The notes beneath the pieces are model-generated. The model saw only the letters and a program-made list of their open reading frames with translations, did not search any database and was not told the origin of the DNA. Both the position numbers and the translations under genes were made by a program. From Rhynchopus euleeides (lineage: Eukaryota > Euglenozoa > Diplonemea > Diplonemida > Diplonemidae), in NCBI GenBank assembly GCA_963210315.1, contig OY723281.1, forward strand, positions 930,001-994,000: 64,000 nucleotides of DNA, in the 5' to 3' direction. This document shows, one piece after another, positions 50,300 through 59,770 of the stretch; within the stretch, counting starts at the first letter, position 1; every line of letters begins with the position of its first letter.

Positions 50300-52482
50300 C
50301 CCGACCGCGAGACGCAGGATTTTGCCTGAGGGGCACCTCCTCTCCTGACCGAGACACAACCCCGCCCAGCACAGTGCCGAGGGGCATTTACGCTTTCGAC
50401 TGGAATACCGAGCCTGACCCGGGGAGACACAATCGTGCCACAATCGTGAGGGGCATACTCTCTTGATTGAGAAATACACCTTTTTTGCCCGAGCGACGGC
50501 ACCTGAAGGCGGAAGGGTGGCCTGTCACACACAGCCTGCCAGATCCAGCTCGAGCACGGTGACGCGACGTGAGCTTTCCGAGGGCGACAGTTTTCGTGTA
50601 CCAATGCAACGCCCCCGGACACGCCCCCGAGAAGCCGGCACGTCTGTCGTGCCCAGCTTATCTGCGCGAATGCCGACTACGCGCACCCCGGCGTCAAGCG
50701 GATGCCCGCACACGCCCCAAGCGGGGCATACTCCGTCGAAGCATAGTCTCCCTGCCGGGGGACACACATTCAAGCCTGCATTATTCACAGGGGTCAGGGG
50801 GAGTTCCGGGCGTCTGTGGCCCGGTGTTGAGACGTACGACCTCACAGTTCCATGCAGGGAAGGGGAGCTGCTGACTGGACACCTGCGAGGTGCCGTGGGA
50901 CATACACAGAGATCAGGTATCCAACACAGCCGAGACGCTCTCCCAAGCTGCACTGCTCGGGGAGCAAAAGAAGCAGCGACTGAGAGACGCGTCCGCATCG
51001 CCTGTGTCAGCGGTGCCGCCGCTGAGGGGGTCCACCGAAACCGCAGCCATGGCAGCGGGCCGAGATCATTCCACAAGGTTGGGGGGCAGTCAGCCAGTCT
51101 TCCCGAGTACCCAGCAGCCTACTCGACAAGCCCGAACAGCGACTGCAGCGTGCGACAAGCTCCGGTCCGCGGGGACTCACCTCTCTCATTAAGAAGGCGA
51201 CTCCGAGAATCCTTCTGGCATGCCCACACCTCCAGGGCCTCGAATTTCCTCACGCCCTCCACACTGAGTCCGGGCGTTACCACTGAATCGACGCCACGTG
51301 GGGCCACAGGGCCTCCGTTTGATGCGCTGTCTACGAGGCGGGCGATGGGGCAGGTACAGTGGGGATCAGCCCAGTGGGAAGGGGGCCGCAGGAACGTGTT
51401 GTCCACCGCTCGAGCGGAGTTCAGGAGACGACAGTGCGCGCGATCGCCCTCTTTCACCCAGAAGGGCCGGCACCTCTCACACCTACCCCTGGGCACTCCA
51501 TGCAGCGTCTCCAGTGCGCCATGAAGAGGTGCGTTGGGCTTCACCCCGCAACTCGCTCGCAGCCAGCGAAGACCGGAGAGGACACAGAGAGCCACAGAGC
51601 GATCGAGATCACGCCGGAAAGCACCGGGTGTTGGCCGGGCTCCCGAAGGGCGAGAGTTTAAGACGGCCGGACAGTAGACTGCTGCGGAGGAGCTGGGAGG
51701 CGAGTTTCAGACTGTGATTTCTCGATCCGCCGAGCCCTGTCCCCAGGCGAGAGCTGCCGGGTCATGGTGGCTGAATATGCACGAGCGTCGCGGTGGTGGT
51801 GCTGGGAGCGCACCAGAGGACTGTCACGCTGAGGGGCTGGGCATGGCCACTGACTACCTGGATACGGCCGTCTCAGTGCATCGCCCGGGGTGCAAAACGA
51901 CATCGAGGATGTCAGGAAGAAGGGTCATGTGGGCACACACCAATATGTCGGAGACGTGAAGAAGCCTCGAGGGGAAGGGTTCCCCAGGGGATGGAGGATC
52001 CCGAAGAGGTACAGGGTGAGGATTCAAATACCCGGAGTGGGAAACGCACCAGACGTCGGGGGTCAGCCAAGAGCGGGTGGTTGCAGCACAGGCGGGGCTG
52101 TGTGCAACCTTTGCCCCCTTAGTTTCGCCGGGTTGAGACGCATCAACTCTCTCGCCGGGTGCGGCAACTGGAGAGACAGGCATGTTGTCGATAGGGCACA
52201 CCAAGAATCACGAGGCTGACCACACGACGGCGGCACACGGCCGAGGCAGGCGGATCCCCTCAGCGAGTGAGGTTCGATCGTTTTCCGTACAAGGTGCTCG
52301 TGACAACGTAGAAAGCGGTACATTACCATCGGAGGGATGCATACGATGGGCGACGGAGCCTGATCACTTCAATAGTAGACCGTTCGCGCGGCGTCCCTAA
52401 GTCCTTGGGTCCTAAGGGTCCTGGGTGGAAGCGTCCAATGCAACACTCACAGCATAGAGGCCAAGTGTTTCTCGTAGTATTT
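50300..52482. other. GC-rich interior of the insertion, no gene recognised
   Basis: Frames are open on both strands for long stretches (for example 50463-51524 plus, 50525-51076 and 51119-51595 minus). None shows a motif I recognise, and CG-rich composition alone favours open frames. Scattered CCGAGGGGCAT units to 50470 tie the left edge to the tandem array. Confidence 0.4.
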
Positions 52483-53481
52483 CTACTGCGTTCTCTGTCT
52501 GTGGGACGTGGTTGGCAACGTGCTCTGATGACGGCACAATCTGCGTGTGGCTGACTTCAACTTGGGAGAAAATATACATGCTGCACCACAACGACACCGA
52601 GGGCAACACCCCTGTGTTGAGTGCAGCGTGGACACACTGCGGGCGTCTGGTGTCCGGAGACTGGTCTGGCAAAGTGCGTGTGTGGGACTTGAAGGGCACA
52701 CCGAGCGCCACAGTGCTGGAGGGTCACAGCGGTGCGTGGGGTGTTTTCCCTTTTGTTTCCATTATCTTGTCTTCAGAACGAACACACGAATGAAACAAAA
52801 ACCATAACAGAACGCCCCCACCCCTGATGTATGTTTTTTCTCAACCATTTCCCCCCCCCCCCTCCCCCAACCCCCGTTTTTGCTATGTCTTTTGATATGG
52901 TTCTTTCCCCCCTTTCCCCCCCCCCCCCACCCGACAAGCGAATCAGCAGTGTGTATCTGTACACAGAAATAAACCAATAACATGACAGTAGAGTGCTGGA
53001 GGGTCACGGCGATGTTGTTCGCAGCATTGCTGTGTCGGGCACGAGGATCTTCGGCGGGTCATGTGACAAGACCATCCGTGTGTGGGACATCAGCACCCTC
53101 ACACACACACACACCCTGGATGGGCACACTAATTGGGTGAGTTGCATGGCCCTGACTCAGGACGAGCAGCACCTGGTGTCGTGCTCTTTCGACAAGTCAC
53201 TCAAGGTGTGGTGCACAACCTCCCTCAGCTGCCTGCGTACTGTGCAACAGCAGCTGGACGACTATCTCTTCTCCCTTGCTGTGTCACAGCCAGGCGATGT
53301 TGCTGCAGTAAAACGTGGGTCCACCACCACACTGTACCGCCTCAGCACAGGAGAGTATCTGGGGAAGGTGGACTCAAAGGGTGGTGGTGTTGCACTCAGC
53401 CTCTGCGGGAGGTGGGTCTTTACACCAACGAACAACAAAACTTCAGTCTCTGTGTGTGCTGTGTCTTCCGTTTCACCCTGA
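52483..53481 (+). pseudogene. WD40-J, 3' parts, split again by R250
   Basis: Resumes with TTTCTACTGCGTTCTCTGTC, matching copy H at 40618, and carries TCS-D-DGT, NDTEGNTPVLS and SGD-WSGK-V. It is interrupted at 52731-52991 by R250 and continues as GHG-DV-V-R, SGS-C-D, GHT-NW-V-S, SCS-F-D-K-S, QQQLDDYLFS to the normal stop. A 19 bp direct repeat (AGTGCTGGAGGGTCAC.GC) brackets R250 at 52712-52730 and 52992-53010. Confidence 0.8.
52742..52990. repeat. R250 insertion, copy 1
   Basis: About 249 bp (TTTTCCCTTTTGTTTCCATT ... AACCAATAACATGACAGTA) with two C-rich runs. Second copy at 58922-59169. The 19 bp flanking duplication is of the size made by target-primed reverse transcription, so a SINE-like origin is possible; no pol III box or A-tail is evident. 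Confidence 0.7.
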
Positions 53482-53529
53482 GTGCAGTGTCTCGGAACCT
53501 GTTCCCTGCCTTGCGTGCTTGCCATTCAC

Positions 53530-55893
53530 CCCTTTTTTGAACGATTTTTGAACGATTTTTGGCCGTGCTCGTAGCATTCCCCGTTGAGGGGGTCGCTATT
53601 TCGTGTTCTCCTGGCCGCACGGAGGCATTGCCTTACGTCGCCTCTTCCTCTTTTCCTTTGGTGGTGTGTTGGTCTGGCACAGAGGGCGGGACCGTGCTGA
53701 TATGCACAGTGACGACTCTCCCTTTTGTTTTGTGCCCGCCTCCACCGAGATTCGGCTGATGCCTCTCAGACTGGGGGCGGGCGGTCGCCGACGCTGACGC
53801 GCCTGGCGGCCTGTGGAAAGTGACGTGGGGCTGGGATGGGGGGGGGGGGGTGCTGGGAGGTCGGGCCGAAGCCCTTGTTCTCTGATGATGTTATTTGGTT
53901 CACGCGTTCAGGTAGTCCTTCTCGCCGTGCTCCGTTACCCCTGCCTCGGCCAGGTAGCGCAGCGCCTCCTTGCAGTTGTGCAACAGCAGGTTGTGCACGT
54001 TTGTGGCTGTGAGGTGGTGTCGGGCCGACGCTGTCGCGGGGCAGCCGAAGAAGAGGTGCTTCAGTGAGACCCCAGGCGGGGGGTGGCCCGGCGCATGCTT
54101 CAGGCAGGGTTGGCAAGGTGGTTGTGCCGTGCCCGGGATGTCGTGGTCATAGACCAGGCGGTGGTGGTCGGCCCGGAGTCGGCGGATGGTGGTTTCCCCT
54201 AAGCGGGTGAGTCCCTCCATGCGGAGGTCGGGGCGTTGCAGTCGCGTCTCCCCGATTCCCGAACGGTACGCGTACACGCTGTCCGTGCGGGGCACCGTTG
54301 CGTCGTTGTAGATGTGTCGGCGGAGGACGACACGAGCCGACGCGAGGCTAACCGGTTCCATCTGCGGCCGGAAGGCACCGATTTGCGCCTGTTTGTCAGC
54401 GAGTTCGTTCCCTGCTACCCCAACGTGTGACGGGATGTAGCGGAGGTGGGTGGTGACATCGTGGGTTTGGGCGAGCTCGTTCAACCACCTCCAGATGTCC
54501 CATTCGGTGGATCCTCTCGCTCGCTGCGGGCCGCTCAGCAGCGCGTTCAGTGCGCTCTGCGAGTCTGTGAGGATGGCGATCGTTTCGCCTGGGGATACCA
54601 GGGTGCATAGGTGAGCGAGGGATTCTCTGATGGCCACCAGCTCCGCCTGGTAGCTGATGCAGCGGAGTCCTGCCGGCCAGGCGAGCTTTTTCCTGAGGCG
54701 GCCCTCCGGCATGCTGTACACCGCTGCTCCTGCGCCGCCCTGCTGTTGCCGCGATGTGGAGTTGGAGACTGACCCGTCGGTGTACACATGCCAGGCGCAT
54801 GTCGGGAGGGCCTGGATGGTCTGCTCTGCCAGGTCCCGGAGGGTGTCTTTCGGGGTGGCGGCCTTTGGGGCGGTGAGCCCCGGCAGCGTCGCCAGGATGT
54901 GTACTCGTGGCAGCACCAGGTTCCATTCCCAGGGGGGGATGGGGTGTGCTGCATGCAGGGGGGCCAGCAGGGGGGTGCGCCCGTCGACCTTCGAGGATTT
55001 CACCAGACTCCGTGCCTGATGTAGCCAGCTGCCTCCCGTGTTCCCGGTGTTTAGTTGCGCCCGGTATCCTGGGGAGTGGGGCACGCGGCGGAAGCGTTCG
55101 TGGTCTGTGCACACCGCGACCTTGAAGTCGAGGTCGAGGTCTCGCAGGTGTGATTCCCAGAGGAGCTTTGCCGTGCTGGTGTTCTTCATACAGCCCGTGA
55201 TGATCAGGGCTGCCATGCGGTGGACATCTCGCAGGCGTTTGAGGTTCTTCGTGGACAGGCCAGGGGTGTAGACGCTGGCGGCGTACATCAGGATGGGGTA
55301 GACATATGTCAGGTAGGCCTGGCGCAGCGTGTCTCCACTTGAGCCCCAGTCAGTGCCTGCCAACATACGCAGAATGCTCAAGCGTCGCATGCAGGTGGTC
55401 ACGACGTGGTCGACGTGGTCTGTCATCGTGTGGCAGGCATCGATGTAGACCCCGAGGTACTTCGCTGTCGATTCGTGCTGGAGGGGGGTGCCGTCTGGGA
55501 GCTCCATGCGTCTGTGCTCGCCCAACGCTGCGGGCGTCGTTCCCATCAGCGTGTAGCAGCACTTACTGGGGGAGAGCTGCAGCCCGTGGAGTGGGATTTC
55601 GGCGGCGAGTGTGGATATGACGCCCTGTGCGGTGCTTAGGGCTTCAGTGTAGTTGTCCCCGACGACGAGTACTGCGATGTCATCTGCGAACACCGCTGGG
55701 TGGATGTTAGGGGAGGCGGTGATGGCTCGAGATACATCGTCCATCACGCAGTTGAAGAGCAGGGGCGAGAGCACTGTTCCCTGCGGGACCCCGTTGTTGA
55801 AGTCGTAGTAGTCGCTTCTTACCCCGTGCACCTGTGCGGCGGCTCGGCGGTTGCTGAGGTAGTTGTGTAGCCATCTGGTGAATTTCGGGGGGA
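53530..55893 (-). mobile_element. 5'-truncated LINE (non-LTR retrotransposon)
   Basis: Minus-strand element. The 5' end is cut at about 55893, where an R165 repeat begins. The 3' end is probably the tail of AAAAATCGTTC repeats (53530-53561) next to the WD40-J 3' flank. One coding region (53900-55893) holds the second half of the RT and an RNase H domain; about 400-500 bp of 3'UTR follow. Confidence 0.75.
53900..55893 (-). CDS. LINE ORF2 fragment: reverse transcriptase plus RNase H, about 660 aa
   Basis: Counting residues of the open frame from 55921 (first residues belong to R165), RT motif GVPQGTVLSPLLFN is at 44-57 and FADD at 78-81. The thumb region follows (KYLGVYID at 154-161). RNase H residues are D382 (YTDGSVS), E427 (SYQAELVA), D453 (LTDSQSALNAL) and D509 (GNELADKQA). 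The C-terminal end has a Cys/His cluster (CQPCLKHAPGH...FFGCPA) found in related elements. The order RT-RNase H without integrase fits the I/Jockey/R1-type group. The N-terminal RT motifs, endonuclease and ORF1 are missing, so this copy could not move by itself. The frame itself is open to the stop, which suggests a fairly recent insertion. Confidence 0.85.
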
Positions 55894-55894
55894 T

Positions 55895-56050
55895 TTTTTG
55901 TGTCAAACGCACCGTGCTCACGGAAAGCGTTCAGAACCAAAAAGGTTGCAGTGGGAGCAATGTTTTGTTCACCTGCACTCCACGCCCCAACGTGCAGGTG
56001 ACCCAGAAGGTTGCACAAACAAAACAAAAGAAACTCGGCAATCCTTTTTG
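55895..56050. repeat. R165 dispersed repeat, copy 3
   Basis: TTTTTTGTGTCAAACGCACC ... ACTCGGCAATCCTTTTT, joined to the truncated 5' end of the LINE. Confidence 0.75.
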
Positions 56051-56052
56051 GC

Positions 56053-58065
56053 AATTTGAGCCCGATTTCGTTTGGGGTGACCCGAGACCCTTCCCAACCC
56101 TAGGGGTCGGATCAAGGGTTTACCCGAACCCTTACCCGAGGGCTGGGTAGGGTGATGGGTCCCCAACCCGAACCCTAGGATTGGGTAGGGTATAGGGTTA
56201 ACCCTAACCCGAACCCTCGGGCTGGGTCTCGCAATGGATGTGTGAGCCAGGAACCCCCCAGATCTGGTACAGACCTGGCACAGAACCCCTATTGGACCAC
56301 ACCAAATGGAGACTTTTTTTTGTACCAGAGGAAATGCGACAGACACACTGAAGGAGTCGAAGCGCAGCGAAGCTTCTGGTGGATGCGTGCAATGCAAGCA
56401 AGCGAAAGATTCCAGAAGTGTGTCAGCAGTATTTTGTGTAGCCTCATGCAATGAAAGAGGAAATGGAGCACGGAGAAAGCAGGTCCGATTTGAGTTTACG
56501 GCACGCGTAGTGCCGTAATTGTTGCCTGCTCAGGTCACGGTCAAAAAGACTGTTGGCAGCGCACGTATGGACACCCATACACGCACAGGTGCGCACAAAC
56601 AATGGCGCAAGCCCCCTTGTGCCCCCTCCCCCCCATGTCATGCAGAGGCCACATAAACACCGGCTAGGCACTCAGGCAGGCATGGGACAAGGTCTCACGC
56701 CCGAGGCTGAGGAGGATAGGCACTGCATTTCAGACACAACCTGCACAACAAGCGAAAGGGTGATCCTTATGATTCCTTCTGCTTCTTTTTCAATCCCCCG
56801 CTCCATGTTGGCCCGTCGCGCCCATGCCCCTGCAACTTCCTTGGGGTGCAGGACCTCCCCCATGATTGACGGGGTGGGCAGCATAGCGGACGATGGCGTA
56901 GCATCGACCCACAGGGCTTGCACTTTCTGGGACACCCCCTGAAACAGCTGCGTGTTGAACTCATGAACATGACGCACAGTGTGCGTCATGTTCAAAAGAT
57001 GGCATGACACGCATGATCCAACAGGCTACCTTTCAAACGGGGGGTGCCTGTCCCTGCTGGACAGGCACACGGCACAGGGGGGTCTGGGGGGGCTCCGCCC
57101 CCCAGCCGCTGGAGGCCACAGTAGTGAACGTCTGTTCACAGGTTGAAATGATCCATGTCCTGTCAAGCCCCTGACCAAAGTCGGTGGGTTGATGAGTCGA
57201 TCCCCTCAACCCACCAACCCATCGATCCAAGAGAGAGAGGACTGGGAGCCAGAAGTGAAGAACAGGAGCCCCGCCACACGGCATGCAGCCCCACACCCAC
57301 CCAGCCTTGCCCCCACCCCATTCGTTGTTGGGCAGCTCTGCTGGCTGGTGGACAGGGTGGGGAGGGCCAGAGAGTGTCGAGCACTGCTTGGCTAGCATTC
57401 GGGGCTTTCGCTCGGAAGTGCAGAAACGTGGCAGTGGTACTGTCCTGGACCTTCGACTTACACATGTCCACACGTCAGACGGGCCGATGAACCGGCACAG
57501 GAGTGTGTGTGGGTGTTGTTGCGATCGACGAACCCTCTTCACACTCTTCGTCGCTCTTCTCTTCTCTGTTGCAGGCATGCACCCCCTACCGACCACCCTA
57601 CACATTTGGTGGGCTAAAGACGGTTCCCTGCCCACCGCAGCAGGGCGTGTGGGGCACACCACCCCACGCGCACACCACCACCCACACAGCCTCCTCCCGG
57701 CACCATGTCTGCGAGGGGCGGGAAGAAGCGGAGGTGCGTGACGCCCCCCGCAGCGGAGCCGGGCACTCCCCCACAGAGCGCGTCGAAGCGGCGTCGCGTC
57801 ACGGCCTGCCCGGTGCAATCGCCTGCGACCCCGGGTGCTGTGGGTGGGTCCCTGGAGGGGGGCATCGCGGCGGAGGGGGGCCCAGTCGTGGAGAAGGTGC
57901 TCGCCACCAGCCCCACAGAGCCCGCAGGTGTCGAACCCAGCAGCAAGAGTATGGCAGCACCAATGCAAGTAACATGTTTCGTGTGTGTTTCCGTATGGGG
58001 AAGGGTCAACGTGACAGGGCAATTGGAGTGTCATCAGAACTGTTGTGGCTGGGAAGTAGATAGGT
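56053..58065. repeat. Segmental duplication SD1, copy 2
   Basis: Counterpart of 42848-44870, with telomere-like block T2 (56053-56240), the small minus-strand ORF (56672-57010), leader block (about 57495-57704) and exon 1. Ends with GAAGTAGATAGGTCGCT, after which the copies diverge. Confidence 0.8.
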
Positions 58066-58576
58066 CGCTCGTGGGAAGCCTGAGCAAGGGCAATTAGTTG
58101 TTCATACGGCCCAGAAGAAGAGGGACCGAGACGAAGTGAGTGGCAGTGACGAAACGAGTGAAGAGTCGAAGGACCTGTTTGAAAGCCAACCGCAACTTGA
58201 TACAGTGGCTGCGACTTCTTCAGCCCTTGTAGTCATTCTCCCGGAGGATCGGGTGACGCCAAAGCCCAAGGGGCCGCAATCAAAGAGGCAGCGTGCAGAA
58301 CCTGCCTCGGTAGTGAGCGGCTCTCAGATACAGGCGTCAGCCACGGAACCTGCTGTGGAACTTCCCTTGTTGTTGGGTGCCCCTCCGGCACAGATATCGC
58401 CCTCGGTGCCTGCCTCCCCTGATATTTTTCTGTCTCAGACGGGTGGTGAAGGGGTGGATGGTGAGCGGGAGACGGGGCCACCAGGGAAATCAGAGACGGA
58501 CAGAACGGAGGTCTCACAATCGCAGTCAGGGGAGCCTGGTAATGGAACAGAACCAGAGCCTGACGGAACCACTTGA
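57705..58576 (+). CDS. Orphan WD40-type exon 1, possibly spliced to an acidic disordered exon
   Basis: Exon 1 (57705-57927) is intact with the GCAG|GTGTCG donor, but no WD40 exon follows. Instead a frame at about 58098-58576 reads VHTAQKKRDRDEVSGSDETS and on, about 160 codons, acidic, Ser/Glu/Pro-rich, with KSKRQR-like basic patches (GPQSKRQRAE). CAATTAG|TT at 58097 would give a phase-1 acceptor that keeps this frame. Exon replacement downstream of a shared N-terminus is therefore possible, but the acceptor is weak and the second exon unrecognised. Alternatively exon 1 is a dead duplicate and 58136-58576 is chance or a separate gene. Confidence 0.35.
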
Positions 58577-58921
58577 CTATATGCCAAGTGAGTGCCGCGT
58601 GGGGTGAGCTACGACCACGTGATGATGAAGGCTTGAACAAGAGATGAAGCGTTTAGTGTATACGAATGTGTGAGGTGAGTGTGTATGCTGACGGACGTGA
58701 CGGAACGTGATGAATATTTTGTTTTCTAAAACGAATTTCCCCCCCCCCCCCCCTCCCCCCGGAACCTGAGAATGTGACCGCCTACCCAATGGTGTTTACA
58801 CAAAGGAGTTCAGCGTGTTAAACCCCATTCTCTGTTCCCAAGGCAGAGCGGCGATGTGTACCCAGAGTGTACGTACGTGCACATGGCTCTGCAGATACGC
58901 TGAGTGGTGAGGGGCATGCCT
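58577..58921. other. Spacer
   Basis: No gene. C15 run near 58739-58753. ACGCTGAGTGGTGAGGGGCA (58898) resembles 36645-36660. Confidence 0.45.
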
Positions 58922-59169
58922 GTTTTCCCTTTTGTTTCCATTATCTTGTCTTCAGAACGAACACACGAATGAAACAAAAACCATAACAGAACGCCCCCAC
59001 CCCTGATGTATGTTTTTTCTCAACCATTTCCCCCCCCCCCCTCCCCCAACCCCCGTTTTTGCTATGTCTTTTGATATGGTTATTTCCCCCCTTTTTTCCC
59101 CCCCCCCACCCGACAAGCGAATCAGCAGTGTGTATCTGTACACAGAAATAAACCAATAACATGACAGTA
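58922..59169. repeat. R250, copy 2
   Basis: Near-identical to 52742-52990 and, like it, followed by GAGTGCTGG and WD40 sequence. Copy K with this R250 therefore derives from the J locus by duplication. Confidence 0.75.
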
Positions 59170-59654
59170 GAGTGCTGGTGGGTCGACAATAAGGGTGTTC
59201 GCAGCGTTGCTGTATCGGGCACGAGGATCTTCAGCGGGTCATTTGACAAGACCATCCGTGTGTGGGACATCAGCACCCTCACACACACACACACACCCTG
59301 GATGAGCACACTCATAGTGTGTACGGCATCGCCCTGACCCAGGACGAGCAGCACCTGGTGTCGTGCTCTTCCGACAAGTCACTCAAGGTGTGGTGCACAA
59401 CCTCCCTCAGCTGCCTGCGTACTGTGCAACTGGACCACTACCTCTTCTCACTTGCTGTGTCACAGCCAGGTGATGTTGTTGCAGTGGAATGTGGGTCCAC
59501 CACCACACTGTACCGCCTCAGCACAGGTGAGTATCTGGGGAAGGTGGGCTCACAGGGTAGTGGTGCACTCAGCCTCTGCGGGAGGTGGGTCTTCACACCA
59601 ACGAACAACAACACTTCAGTCACTGTGTGTGCTGTGTCTTCCGTTTCACCCTGA
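59170..59654 (+). pseudogene. WD40-K: 3' fragment of a WD40 gene
   Basis: Starts in the GH-S unit, damaged (GTGGGTCGACAATAAGGG), then VRSVAVSGTRIFSGSFDKTI, EHTHSVYGIALTQDE, SCS-S-D-K-S, DHYLFSLAVS to the family stop. The final blade is shorter by one codon (SQGSGALSL). No 5' half is present nearby. Confidence 0.85.
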
Positions 59655-59770
59655 GTGCAGTGTCTCGGAACCTGTTCCCTGCCTTGCGTGCTTGCCGTTC
59701 ACCCCTTTTTTTTGGCAATTTGAGCCCGATTTCGAGGGTTAGGGTTGACCCGAGACCCTACCCAACCCTA

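Larger units (their letters stand above)
47758..52482. mobile_element. 4.7 kb insertion splitting WD40-J
   Basis: Defined by the gene halves on either side. Near the ends a short inverted pair, GAAATGCTACGAGGAAC (47788) and GTTTCTCGTAGTATTTC (52470), might be terminal repeats. The contents are 350 bp of unremarkable sequence, the minisatellite (48140-49160), a second tandem array (49660-50290) and about 2.1 kb of GC-rich sequence without a recognised gene. Target duplication cannot be fixed because the target is a T-run. Class unknown. Confidence 0.65.

Noticed and set aside
53813-55639. Several plus-strand ORFs over the LINE
   Set aside because: Antisense shadows of the RT/RNase H frame, driven by high GC.
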